Source: Eubacterium sp. (GTDB taxonomy: Bacteria > Bacillota > Clostridia > Lachnospirales > Lachnospiraceae). Taken from it: a DNA stretch of 64,000 nt. Location of the stretch: positions 1-64,000 of the forward strand of contig JAFUVQ010000037.1 of assembly GCA_017477505.1 (NCBI GenBank). Direction: 5' to 3'. The notes below the pieces were generated by a model, which saw only the letters and a list, made by a program, of their open reading frames with translations, was not told the DNA's origin and ran no database searches. Positions 54,140 to 62,955 of this stretch are shown here, in pieces; positions within the stretch are counted from its first letter, which is position 1; every line of letters begins with the position of its first letter. The position numbers and the translations under genes are program-made.

Positions 54140-54955
54140 ATGGCAGACAAAGAGCTGAGAGAGATACAGCTTAAAGAGCTGGATATATTAAAGGATTTTA
54201 TACGTGTATGTAAGGAGTATAATCTCCGTTATTATGCAGTAGGCGGAACACTTCTGGGTGCTGTCAGACATGGAGGCTTCATTCCATGGGATGATGATAT
54301 GGATGTGGCTATGCCGAGAAAGGATTATGACCTTTTCCTTGAAAAGTACAGACATATGCTGTCGCCTCGCTATGATGTAGAGCATTTTACAATACAGGAG
54401 GATGTATATTTCTATCCTCTTAAGCTGAGAGATCTTAGGACAAGGGTGAAGGAACAGCGACTGTCGGAGGATAGTGTGAGCTATCTCAGCATAGACGTAT
54501 TCCCTATAGATGGTTATCCGGACAAGCGACCGAAGCAGTTTTTCTATAAGCTCGGATATTATTATTACAAGATGCGTATAGGTTTCTGTAATATTGACAG
54601 ACTCAGGTCAAATGTAAAAAGACCTGCTCATGAGAAACTCCTTATTGCATTCGCAAAGGCCTTCAGGCTGAATGAGAAGCTGAACTTAAAGAAGGAACAG
54701 GAGAAGTTCGATAAGGTATTTAAGAGTACCAAGGGCAAAAAATGTATGCTGGTAGGAGATATCTCCGGCAGATACGGTTTCAGGGAATTTGTTCCAAGGG
54801 GATATTTCGGAAAACCGAGACAGAGAAGATTCGAGGACATTATGATAAATGTTCCGAATAAATATGACAGATATCTTACAAGAATTTACGGTGACTATAT
54901 GGAACTGCCGCCTGAATCTGAAAGACAGGCAGGGCATATAGAGATAGTGGAGTGA
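54140..54955 (+). CDS. LicD family phosphotransferase
   Basis: A 271-residue protein. The nucleotidyltransferase-like core is LRYYAVGGTLLGAVRHGG then FIPWDDDMDVAMPRKDYD (near 37-65), the LicD signature with its Asp triad. C-terminal GRYGFREFVPRGYFG fits too. LicD enzymes add phosphocholine, phosphoribitol or related groups to glycans; which one here is not known. It has GAGGAGA upstream and ends 1 nt before the next ATG. Confidence 0.9.
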   Translation: MADKELREIQLKELDILKDFIRVCKEYNLRYYAVGGTLLGAVRHGGFIPWDDDMDVAMPRKDYDLFLEKYRHMLSPRYDVEHFTIQEDVYFYPLKLRDLRTRVKEQRLSEDSVSYLSIDVFPIDGYPDKRPKQFFYKLGYYYYKMRIGFCNIDRLRSNVKRPAHEKLLIAFAKAFRLNEKLNLKKEQEKFDKVFKSTKGKKCMLVGDISGRYGFREFVPRGYFGKPRQRRFEDIMINVPNKYDRYLTRIYGDYMELPPESERQAGHIEIVE

Positions 54956-54956
54956 T

Positions 54957-55991
54957 ATGGTAAAGGTAAGCATTATAATTCCATTTTATAATGGAGCAAA
55001 AGACAGGCTTTTTGAATGCGTTGACAGTATAGAAAGAGCCACTGCGGTTTCTCATGAAATCTTACTTGTAAATGATGGAAGTGATCCTGAGTATGATGAG
55101 ATACTGGGTGAAATCGTTAAGCAGTACCCTGTAGTCAGGATTATTTCACAGGAGAACGGAGGAGTTTCTTCGGCCAGAAATCTGGGAGTGTCAAACGCTG
55201 AAGGAGAGTATGTTGCTTTTGTGGATTCGGATGATACGATACTTAACAGCTTTGTTGATAAGGCATATCGTATAGCAAAGAAGCTGGATGCCGATTTCCT
55301 GATAGGAAAGCTTTACAGAGGTTCTGATATCTCGGGACTGGAGTCCGGAAGCGGTAAAGTAGTAAGGATAGAAGATAAGCGTGACCTTATGTCACATCTT
55401 ATAGACTATGGCACCTTGTATCATTTCAGAGATAAGACCTATGTGGGACGAGGCTGCGTCTCGAGACTGATAAAAAGGGAACTTGCCGCCGATACACCTT
55501 TTGATACAGATCTTAAGGTGGGTGAGGATATACTCTGGAACATGCAGCTCATTGAGAAATCCGAGAAGATATATCTTACCAACAGACTTTGGTATTTTTA
55601 TCATGAAAATGCAGAGTCTGTTTCAAATGCGGTTAATCGTGAGACAGCCGATAATTATTATAAGTGTTTGAGAAGGATTATGGACAGCGTTGACATGACT
55701 GATCCGAGAGTCTACAGGGCTGTTGTGGGATTATTCATAGAGGCCTTGAAGACCATTCACAGACTTGGACTGTATAAGGGAACTCCGGACATAGACAGGC
55801 AGGAGATAAAAGAACGAAGGACTGCGGTATATGAAGAATTTGAGTTTGAGGAAATATATGGTTCGGTGCTGCTGAATACGCTTTCAGCAGGAGACAGGGC
55901 ACAGTTACTCCTGTTCCAGGGAAAGAAGCTGTTCAATATGTATGACGGTTTCAGAGATTTAAGAAAAGTAGTGAGGAAAGTGCATAAATGA
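54957..55991 (+). CDS. Glycosyltransferase family 2 protein
   Basis: A 344-residue GT-A enzyme. It has VSIIIPFYNGAKDRLFECVDS, LLVNDGSDPE, ISQENGGVSSARNLGVSNAE and AFVDSDDTI (DxD). It should add one sugar of the repeat unit from a nucleotide donor on the inner face of the membrane. It starts 1 nt after licD and overlaps the next gene by 4 nt. Confidence 0.92.
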   Translation: MVKVSIIIPFYNGAKDRLFECVDSIERATAVSHEILLVNDGSDPEYDEILGEIVKQYPVVRIISQENGGVSSARNLGVSNAEGEYVAFVDSDDTILNSFVDKAYRIAKKLDADFLIGKLYRGSDISGLESGSGKVVRIEDKRDLMSHLIDYGTLYHFRDKTYVGRGCVSRLIKRELAADTPFDTDLKVGEDILWNMQLIEKSEKIYLTNRLWYFYHENAESVSNAVNRETADNYYKCLRRIMDSVDMTDPRVYRAVVGLFIEALKTIHRLGLYKGTPDIDRQEIKERRTAVYEEFEFEEIYGSVLLNTLSAGDRAQLLLFQGKKLFNMYDGFRDLRKVVRKVHK

Positions 55992-56917
55992 TTCTTGCTT
56001 CATTTAATATACTTCATTATAAAAACTATGAAGAGACCATGAGATGTGTGGATTCGCTTTTAAAGCTCCGCGGTATTGATAAGTGTCTTATACTTATTTA
56101 TGACAATGGTTCCGGTGACGGAAGCGATGACATTTTATGGAATAAATATAAGAAATATAAGAATATCAAGGTTATCGTCAATACTGAAGCAGACGGCTTC
56201 AGCCGAGGTAACAATAAGGCTTATGCCATAGCAAAGAAGTATGATCCGCGCTTTATAATAGCTGCGAATAATGACATAGTTATAAAACAGAAGGATTTTC
56301 TGTATCGTCTGCTTCAGGTAAGCAAGAGGGACAGATATTATATCATAGGCCCTGATATATATGCTCCTACGGTGGCGGAACATCAGTCCCCTCTCTATGC
56401 TGAATATCCGACAGCGGCTCATGTCGAAGCCGATATGGCTGTGGTAAGAGGCAGGATTGAGGATATAGATGAGGGCGTGAAATGGGAGACCAACCGTCTG
56501 AAGAAGAACAGGATCAAAAAATATTTTCCCAAGCAGGCTATAGAGGCAGTAAGATATTTCACCGGCAATAAAAAGACGGAAGACTGGAAGAAAGAAATTG
56601 TAAATCCTGTCTTTTCCGGTTCATTTCTGATAGTGACAAATCATTTTATCAGGGAAAATGATATCCTGTTCCAGCCCGAGACCAGATTTTATTTTGAAGA
56701 ACTGCTTCTTGCCGGAAGGTGCAGGGAAAAAGGTTATAAGACCCTGTATACTCCGAAATTGAAAATATATCATATGCATGGGGCATCGACTCTTAAAGCA
56801 TATGATGATATAAGGAATTATCTGGAATTCAAATATACCAATATGCTTGATTCTTATGAGATATATAAGAAGGAAGAAGAGAGAAGAAATGATAGCAGTT
56901 CTGATGGCAACATATAA
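55988..56917 (+). CDS. Glycosyltransferase family 2 protein
   Basis: A 309-residue GT2. ASFNILHYKNYEETMRCVDS, LIYDNGSGDGSDDI, NTEADGFSRGNNKAY and FIIAANNDIV (the DxD region reads NND) are visible, like rhamnosyltransferase-type enzymes. The late motif RFYFEELLLAGRCREKGYK is common in this group. It overlaps both neighbours. Confidence 0.9.
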   Translation: MILASFNILHYKNYEETMRCVDSLLKLRGIDKCLILIYDNGSGDGSDDILWNKYKKYKNIKVIVNTEADGFSRGNNKAYAIAKKYDPRFIIAANNDIVIKQKDFLYRLLQVSKRDRYYIIGPDIYAPTVAEHQSPLYAEYPTAAHVEADMAVVRGRIEDIDEGVKWETNRLKKNRIKKYFPKQAIEAVRYFTGNKKTEDWKKEIVNPVFSGSFLIVTNHFIRENDILFQPETRFYFEELLLAGRCREKGYKTLYTPKLKIYHMHGASTLKAYDDIRNYLEFKYTNMLDSYEIYKKEEERRNDSSSDGNI

Positions 56918-57827
56918 CGGAGAGACATATCTGAGGGAGCAGCTGGACTCTATTCTGAGTCAGACCCTGCAGGATATAAAAATATATATACATGATGACG
57001 GCTCAAAAGATGCAACCGTAGATATTGTAAAAGAATACATGGCTGCATTTCCAAACAGGATTTTTCTTGTGGAAGGTGAGCCGACGGGATCCGGAAGAAT
57101 GAATTTCCTGTATCTTCTGGGACAAGTTGAAGCTGATTATTATATGTTTTCCGATCAGGATGATGTATGGCTTCCTGAAAAGGCGGAAAAATGTATGGAA
57201 GCTCTTTCCCGTATGGAAAAAGAAAATGGTGATATACCGCTTCTTACTTTCTCGGACATGAAGGTTGTAAACGAGGATCTGTCGGTTATTGATAATTCTT
57301 TCATGTATTACAATCAGCTTGATCCCTATCATCTTACATTTAACAGACTGGTGGTTCAGAATACTGCCGCAGGCTGTACCATGCTCTTTAACCGCAGACT
57401 CAGGGATGAGGCTGTCAGGTATAAGAAAGCTGAGCATATTGAACATATTCTGGCTCATGACTGGTGGATGATCCTTACGGCATCTGCTCTTGGAGAGGTA
57501 AGATATGTGGACGAACCTCTTTCACTTTACAGGCAGCACAGTGGTAATCTTGTAGGTGCTGTAAAGGAAACAGGAATTAAGAAAAAACTTAAGCTGGTTT
57601 ACTGGCTCGTCACATTTACACATGTGAAACTCACAAAAGAAAGAATTGAGCACTTTGTCCTTCAGGGACAGGAACTGGCGGTTCTTCCTCTTAAAGGTGA
57701 GCCTGCCAAGATAGTCAAGGGACTGCGTAAGTTTTATGATATGAACAAGATAGAAAGAGTGAGATTCGTAAGACGTTTCAAACTCTTCAGGAATAAGAGA
57801 AATCTCTGGCAGGAGATATGCCTGTAG
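56889..57827 (+). CDS. Glycosyltransferase family 2 protein (rhamnosyltransferase-like)
   Basis: A 312-residue GT2. It starts MIAVLMATYNGETYLREQLDS, then HDDGSKDATVDI and YMFSDQDDVWLPEKAEK. The SDQDDVW motif and later HDWWMILTAS are typical of O-antigen rhamnosyltransferases. I use ATG 56889, which overlaps the end of the previous gene and has AAGAAGAGAGAAG upstream, instead of 56847. Its final codons belong to a triplicated 16-mer. Confidence 0.9.
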   Translation: MIAVLMATYNGETYLREQLDSILSQTLQDIKIYIHDDGSKDATVDIVKEYMAAFPNRIFLVEGEPTGSGRMNFLYLLGQVEADYYMFSDQDDVWLPEKAEKCMEALSRMEKENGDIPLLTFSDMKVVNEDLSVIDNSFMYYNQLDPYHLTFNRLVVQNTAAGCTMLFNRRLRDEAVRYKKAEHIEHILAHDWWMILTASALGEVRYVDEPLSLYRQHSGNLVGAVKETGIKKKLKLVYWLVTFTHVKLTKERIEHFVLQGQELAVLPLKGEPAKIVKGLRKFYDMNKIERVRFVRRFKLFRNKRNLWQEICL

Positions 57828-57868
57828 CAGAGAGCACCTGTAGCAGAGAGCACCTGTGGCAGAGAGGA
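57821..57868 (+). repeat. Three tandem 16-bp repeats after a glycosyltransferase gene
   Basis: Units CCTGTAGCAGAGAGCA at 57821 and 57837, and a variant at 57853. The first holds the TAG stop of the gene at 56889. The array fills most of the 78-nt gap to the next gene. Confidence 0.85.
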
Positions 57869-57905
57869 TGCCCGGTGACATATCCGGATACGAGGAGAAC
57901 AAAGG

Positions 57906-58931
57906 ATGAGTAAAATTCTTACTATATCAGTGGCAGCATATAATATTGAAAAATACATAGATAAGCTTATGAGTACCTTTGACGGACTTGATGACAGCGT
58001 TATGAATAAGATGGAAGTTATAGTGGAGAATGATGGCTCATCAGATGCTACAGCAGCCCGTGTTAATGAGTATGTGGAAATGTGGCCCGGAACCATAAGG
58101 CTTAACAATAAGGAGAACGGAGGATATGGTTCCACTATAAATGCAAGTATTAAGCTTGCAAAAGGAAAGTATTTCAAGCAGCTTGACGGAGATGACTGGT
58201 ATGTGAAGGAGAATCTTCCGGAATTTCTGGAATTCCTGGAGCATCACGAAGCAGACCTTATAATCTCTCCTTATAATGAATGTTATGAGGAAGAAGACGG
58301 AAGCATTAAGGTTTATGAGAAGGTATCTCATACCCAGATACCCGAGGAAGATACTGATATTGAAAATGTAAAGATAACACAGAATCTTCTGATGCATGAA
58401 CTGGCTGTAAAAACTGAGCTTCTTCAGAAAAACAGTATACATATTACCGAAAGATGCTTTTATACAGATAATGAATATACATGTCTGCCCCTGCTTAAGG
58501 CCCACAGTATAGCAAGGTTTGGAAAGCCTATATACTGTTACAGGCTGGGACTCGGAGAGCAGAGTGTAAGTCTTTCGGGACTCAGGAAGCATTACAGGGA
58601 TAATATTCGTATGACTGCCCGTATATGCAAGGAATTCAGCAGGGATAAGGGCAGGATGGCTGCTTCCGTTGAGGACTATATGCTGAATCTGAAGCTTAAG
58701 TCCATTGTCAAGAATACATATACTGCATATATGGTTCTTGAACATCCGGAAGACGGCAGGAAAGAACTTATGAAGTTTGACAGATACCTGAGGATAAAAT
58801 ATCCGGAAATTTATGCAAAGTCCGGAGAATCAAAGAGAGTCAGGATACCGCGTGTACTTGGCTTTGTAGGATATAATGCTTTTGCGGCATATGTTCTTAA
58901 AGATTTTGAGAAGAGTCTTAAGAAGAGGTAA
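57906..58931 (+). CDS. Glycosyltransferase family 2 protein
   Basis: A 341-residue GT2 with LTISVAAYNIEKYIDKLM, VIVENDGSSDATAAR, NNKENGGYGSTINASIKLA and FKQLDGDDWY (DxD). The GYGSTINA segment differs from the usual GxxxARN and is seen in clostridial surface GT2s. It follows the triple repeat with GAGGAGAACAAAGG upstream. The donor is unknown. Confidence 0.9.
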   Translation: MSKILTISVAAYNIEKYIDKLMSTFDGLDDSVMNKMEVIVENDGSSDATAARVNEYVEMWPGTIRLNNKENGGYGSTINASIKLAKGKYFKQLDGDDWYVKENLPEFLEFLEHHEADLIISPYNECYEEEDGSIKVYEKVSHTQIPEEDTDIENVKITQNLLMHELAVKTELLQKNSIHITERCFYTDNEYTCLPLLKAHSIARFGKPIYCYRLGLGEQSVSLSGLRKHYRDNIRMTARICKEFSRDKGRMAASVEDYMLNLKLKSIVKNTYTAYMVLEHPEDGRKELMKFDRYLRIKYPEIYAKSGESKRVRIPRVLGFVGYNAFAAYVLKDFEKSLKKR

Positions 58932-58933
58932 TA

Positions 58934-60358
58934 ATGTTTAAATTACTTATACTGCTTATATGTCTTGTTATACTCTTAATATTGTGTCTTGCTCTTTCTC
59001 CGAAGAAACTTTTGACACCACAGAGCATGTTTCTTGTGGGATTTGTCATGTCGGCCGGTTATGCCATTTTCTTCGTAGATAAGATGCAGCTTGATTTTGC
59101 TGAAGAGACCCTGCTTACGCTTGTGGGAGGGGCTCTTATCTTTGTGCTCGTTTCTCTGGCGGTTGACTATATCTGTAACAGGGATAAGTATATGCCGGTG
59201 GATCCTGTGCCTGTTGAAAAGAAGAAAGAACAGGATAATGTAATAGATGTAGAGCTTTGGAAGCTGGTTATATTTATGGCAGTAGAAGCTCTTGCAAACC
59301 TGCTCACTCTGAAATTCATTATCGGACTCGGAGCGTCAGGGTCTCTCGGTGACCAGATTTATTATTTCAGAAATGTAAATATGTTCACTACAGATACTAT
59401 AGATATGCCTACGATAGTATCTCTTTTCAGACTTGCGGCTTTTTCCATAACTTCAGTTATGGTCTATCTTTTTATACATCAGCTGGTATTCAGATATTCC
59501 AAGCACAGGCTTGTCATTTTTATAAATATAGTTCTGGGAATGACAGCTTCTCTTATCACCGGTGGAAGAGGAGGTCTTATCGGTTACCTCTTTGATATGG
59601 TCGTGATCTTTTATTTCCTTACAGGTGCAAAAACCGACTGGAACATTAAACTCAGTATGAGAAAGATCATTCTGCTGGTAGCTCTGGCTCTGGGATTCCT
59701 GGTTCTTTTCTACTTTTCGGCGGAGCTTCTCGGAAGAGGAAAGCAGAGGAACTTTGTAGATTATGTATGTGTTTATCTTTCCGCAGAGCTTAAGAATCTC
59801 GATACATTTATAAGAGCCGGAAAGTTTGGAACACCTTTCTCTAACAGCCAGACATGGGGAGTCGGAAGAGCTTATCTTGCCAAAAGATTCAGTATGGGAG
59901 CATGGGGAGCAAAGCTGGATCTTCCATATCAGGCTGTGGGCAATTATACTCTCGGAAATGTATATACTATTTATTATGCATTTCTTTATGATGGCGGATA
60001 TCTGGCCATGGTCATCTATACATTTATCATGGCTGTATTTAATCAGTTTTCTTATCAGTATACACTTAAAGGACTTAAAAAGAATGGCGGAAGCCGTGTT
60101 AAGGTATCTTTGCTCTTTACTTCAAAGATGCTCTTTGTTCTGCTGTTCTCATTTTTCTCTGATAAATTCTATGAAACTATTGCTGACATAGGTTTTATCA
60201 GGACTATGATCATCTGGTTACTTCTGTCATGGTTCATATCTGATTTCAAATTCCTTGGATATGAAGACAGAGTGTCGGAAATGAAGATTACAGCGCCGAA
60301 ATTTGGAAGAGTAAGGCGCAGTGTAGCTAAGAGCAGTGTGGGCAGTGATGAAAGATAG
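58934..60358 (+). CDS. O-unit polymerase (Wzy-like)
   Basis: A 474-residue protein with about 11-12 membrane helices. The segment TGGRGGLIGYLFDMVVIFYF (near 214) is typical of the oligosaccharide repeat-unit polymerase group. A long external loop near 270-340 is expected to hold the active site. It should link repeat units outside the membrane. It starts 2 nt after the GT2 stop, and its end overlaps the acyltransferase gene. Confidence 0.85.
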   Translation: MFKLLILLICLVILLILCLALSPKKLLTPQSMFLVGFVMSAGYAIFFVDKMQLDFAEETLLTLVGGALIFVLVSLAVDYICNRDKYMPVDPVPVEKKKEQDNVIDVELWKLVIFMAVEALANLLTLKFIIGLGASGSLGDQIYYFRNVNMFTTDTIDMPTIVSLFRLAAFSITSVMVYLFIHQLVFRYSKHRLVIFINIVLGMTASLITGGRGGLIGYLFDMVVIFYFLTGAKTDWNIKLSMRKIILLVALALGFLVLFYFSAELLGRGKQRNFVDYVCVYLSAELKNLDTFIRAGKFGTPFSNSQTWGVGRAYLAKRFSMGAWGAKLDLPYQAVGNYTLGNVYTIYYAFLYDGGYLAMVIYTFIMAVFNQFSYQYTLKGLKKNGGSRVKVSLLFTSKMLFVLLFSFFSDKFYETIADIGFIRTMIIWLLLSWFISDFKFLGYEDRVSEMKITAPKFGRVRRSVAKSSVGSDER

Positions 60359-62396
60359 ACAAAGAATAAAATGGATAGATATCGCAAAGGGTATAGCCAT
60401 ACTGTCTGTCATCCTTGGACATGTAGTTACGAACGACCATATCAAGGAGATAGTATTTCTCTATCATCTTCCGATATTCTTCGTTCTTGCAGGTTACAAT
60501 ATCGGTGAGGGAAAGATTGACTGCGCATATATTGCGAAAAAGTTTGACAGGCTGATGAAGCCTTATTTTCTGACGTCTCTTTTTGTTTTTTTATTTGATA
60601 TTCTGAATAAATGCATTACAGGCCCGACAGATACGGTGCAGGTTACTGCCGTTATATGGGCAAGTCTTAAGAAGATATTCTTTGCATCGGGAACCATAAA
60701 TGCTATGGGACCGGTGGATATGGGAGGACGTATAGGAGCTATATGGTTTCTGCCGGCCATGTTCTTCGGAATTGTTCTTGCAAGGCTTATACTTTCCGGA
60801 GGTTTTCCTACATGGGTCAAGTGGGCATTTTCGGTTTCTCTGTTTGTTCTCTCTACTGTTATGGCGGCCTTTCTGTGGCTTCCTTTCAGTATTCTTTCGG
60901 GACTTTTTTCACTCCCGTTTATCATGCTGGGACACGAACTGTGTAAAAAAAATATAGTTGAAAAACTCAGGATTTATCATGCCATACCGCTTCTTCTGTT
61001 TGCCTTTGCAGGAGTTTTTCTCACACCCTATGCAGTAATCTCATTTGCAAGAGCTTCTATCTATGATTATTTCCTTACGACGGCACTGATCATCGCAGCC
61101 TGTCTTTTTGTAATCTACATATCGAAGAAGCTGGAAAAGATATCAGTGGTATTTGCATTTTTCGGAAGGAATTCTCTTCTTTTATTATGCATACATCTGG
61201 TAATTCTGGAATGCGGCGGGCTGCTGATCAGCCTCATGCTGAAAGGTTTTACTCCGGAAAAGGCTGACCTTATATCAAGATTTATTCAGTTTTTCCTGCC
61301 GCTGATACTCATGTCCGTCTGGGTGCTGATAAAGAGGTTCGTTAAAAATGGAAGAGCTGCCGATAAGCCGGCACAGAAGACAGAACCTGAAAAAACTGTT
61401 ACTGAGCATCCGGGTTCTGTAAAAGGAAAGAGGGACAGATCTGTAGATGTTATGAGATTCATACTCATAATCATGATGCTTATGGGACACAGCAGTCTCG
61501 ATACAGGACTCAGAACTCTGATCTACAGCTTCCATATGCCTGCATTTATTATTCTCAGTGGATATTTCCATAAGGACAGTACGAAAGAGAGTTTTGGAAA
61601 AGATATACTGAAGGCTGTTAAGGGTATTCTGCTTCCTTACGCGATATTTGCTGTTATATATGTAATAAAGAATAAAGAACATCTGAAGGCTTTAAAGGAA
61701 GCAATACTATCCATAAGCTTTACGAAAAGAATACTTACAGGAACGGATATGATAGGACCTGTATGGTTTCTTACCATGTTATTCATGACTAAACTCATTT
61801 ACATGGTGATCGCGAGATTCACTAAAGATAACCTGCGTCACGCAGTTGTTCTGATCACAGGTCTTCTGGGAATCGCTCTGGCTGGCTTCGGGTTCTGGCT
61901 TCCATGGAGTATTGACGTTGCGCTTTATGCGGTATGGTTATATCATATCGGATTCATTATTAAGAAATATTCTGTATTCGACCTGATAAAGAATGCAAGG
62001 TGGATCTATTTCATTCTTTCGGCTGTACTTGCATTTTTTATTCATACAGGAATAGGAGAACTGGCCATAAGACAGTATAAGCCTTATGGAGGAGTAGTGA
62101 TAGCTGCAGTTGCGGGAACACTTTTCTGTTACCTTTTCTCGGAATGGATAACAAAGGATAATTCGCCGGTGACCGGAGTAGCTGCTCTCGGGGGCCAGGG
62201 AACTTTGTACATACTAATTGTACATGCACTTTTCAGAAAAGAAATATATGCATTTCTCAGCAGTAAGACTGGAATCATAGAGGGAAGCTTGTATAATCTT
62301 ATGGCAGGGATTCTTATACAGGTAGTAGCGGGTATACTGATATGCTGGATAGTAGAGAAGATAAAAAGAATAATTTCAAAAAAGCAGGAAGCATAG
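60348..62396 (+). CDS. Tandem acyltransferase-3 membrane protein
   Basis: About 682 residues made of two acyltransferase_3 copies. The first (about 5-330) has RIKWIDIAKGIAILSVILGH, the second (about 362-680) has SVDVMRFILIIMMLMGH and SFHMPAFIILSGYFHK. Each half keeps the His after Gly in the first helix and about ten membrane helices. They likely add acetyl or similar groups to glycans. The frame starts with GTG 60336; ATG 60348 is preferred but its ribosome site is weak, overlapping the polymerase end. Confidence 0.87.
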   Translation: MKDRQRIKWIDIAKGIAILSVILGHVVTNDHIKEIVFLYHLPIFFVLAGYNIGEGKIDCAYIAKKFDRLMKPYFLTSLFVFLFDILNKCITGPTDTVQVTAVIWASLKKIFFASGTINAMGPVDMGGRIGAIWFLPAMFFGIVLARLILSGGFPTWVKWAFSVSLFVLSTVMAAFLWLPFSILSGLFSLPFIMLGHELCKKNIVEKLRIYHAIPLLLFAFAGVFLTPYAVISFARASIYDYFLTTALIIAACLFVIYISKKLEKISVVFAFFGRNSLLLLCIHLVILECGGLLISLMLKGFTPEKADLISRFIQFFLPLILMSVWVLIKRFVKNGRAADKPAQKTEPEKTVTEHPGSVKGKRDRSVDVMRFILIIMMLMGHSSLDTGLRTLIYSFHMPAFIILSGYFHKDSTKESFGKDILKAVKGILLPYAIFAVIYVIKNKEHLKALKEAILSISFTKRILTGTDMIGPVWFLTMLFMTKLIYMVIARFTKDNLRHAVVLITGLLGIALAGFGFWLPWSIDVALYAVWLYHIGFIIKKYSVFDLIKNARWIYFILSAVLAFFIHTGIGELAIRQYKPYGGVVIAAVAGTLFCYLFSEWITKDNSPVTGVAALGGQGTLYILIVHALFRKEIYAFLSSKTGIIEGSLYNLMAGILIQVVAGILICWIVEKIKRIISKKQEA

Positions 62397-62887
62397 TATC
62401 TTTATGCATCTTTCTTCTGCTTGTGGCTGTTATATCCGTTCTGTCGGTTAATTACAGACGGACTGTCAGGGTTATTAGCTATGATACAGCCGGAATCAAT
62501 GTGATTCATGCGGATGAGCCCGGAGATTACAGATGGTTCTTTGATAATCTTGATGTAAGATTCTTCGGTGAGGGAAAACAGCTTTTCTATATTTCCGGAT
62601 GGGCTGTCAAGGAGTATGTCGATTCAGATGATGTGAAACTCAGTATAGTCCTAAAAGATGAAGAAAGCAGTGAGTATTTCCTCGTCCCCACTTATAATGG
62701 CTATCGCCCCGACGTCTCACATATGACGGATGATGAATATGATTATGATATATCAGGTTTTTCTCTGCATACAAGAGGAGATGGGGTTCTTAAGATAAAT
62801 GAGCATAGCTACAGAGTCTGTATACTTTATGATACAGCCGATGGCAGTGAGCTTGTTGAGACCGGTGAGATACTGCAGAAAAGATAG
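62342..62887 (+). CDS. Membrane-anchored protein, function unknown
   Basis: A 181-residue protein with one N-terminal membrane helix (about 18-38) and an external beta-rich domain (about 45-180), with FFGEGKQLFYISGWAVKEYV and SIVLKDEESSEYFLVP as notable parts. It overlaps the acyltransferase end by 55 nt, an unusually long overlap, but the codon pattern after 62397 is clearly coding. I do not recognise the domain; it may modify or bind the polymer. Confidence 0.75.
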   Translation: MLDSREDKKNNFKKAGSIVSLCIFLLLVAVISVLSVNYRRTVRVISYDTAGINVIHADEPGDYRWFFDNLDVRFFGEGKQLFYISGWAVKEYVDSDDVKLSIVLKDEESSEYFLVPTYNGYRPDVSHMTDDEYDYDISGFSLHTRGDGVLKINEHSYRVCILYDTADGSELVETGEILQKR

Positions 62888-62899
62888 CCCGGGATATGA

Positions 62900-62950
62900 T
62901 GAATTATAGATTGACCGGTGAATTATGGATTGACCGATGAATTATTGAGG
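62900..62950 (+). repeat. Two and a half tandem 19-bp repeats
   Basis: Units TGAATTATAGATTGACCGG (62900-62918) and TGAATTATGGATTGACCGA (62919-62937), with a partial third copy to 62950. The array lies 12 nt after a stop codon and supplies most of the leader of the next gene. Confidence 0.85.
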
Positions 62951-62955
62951 AACAG

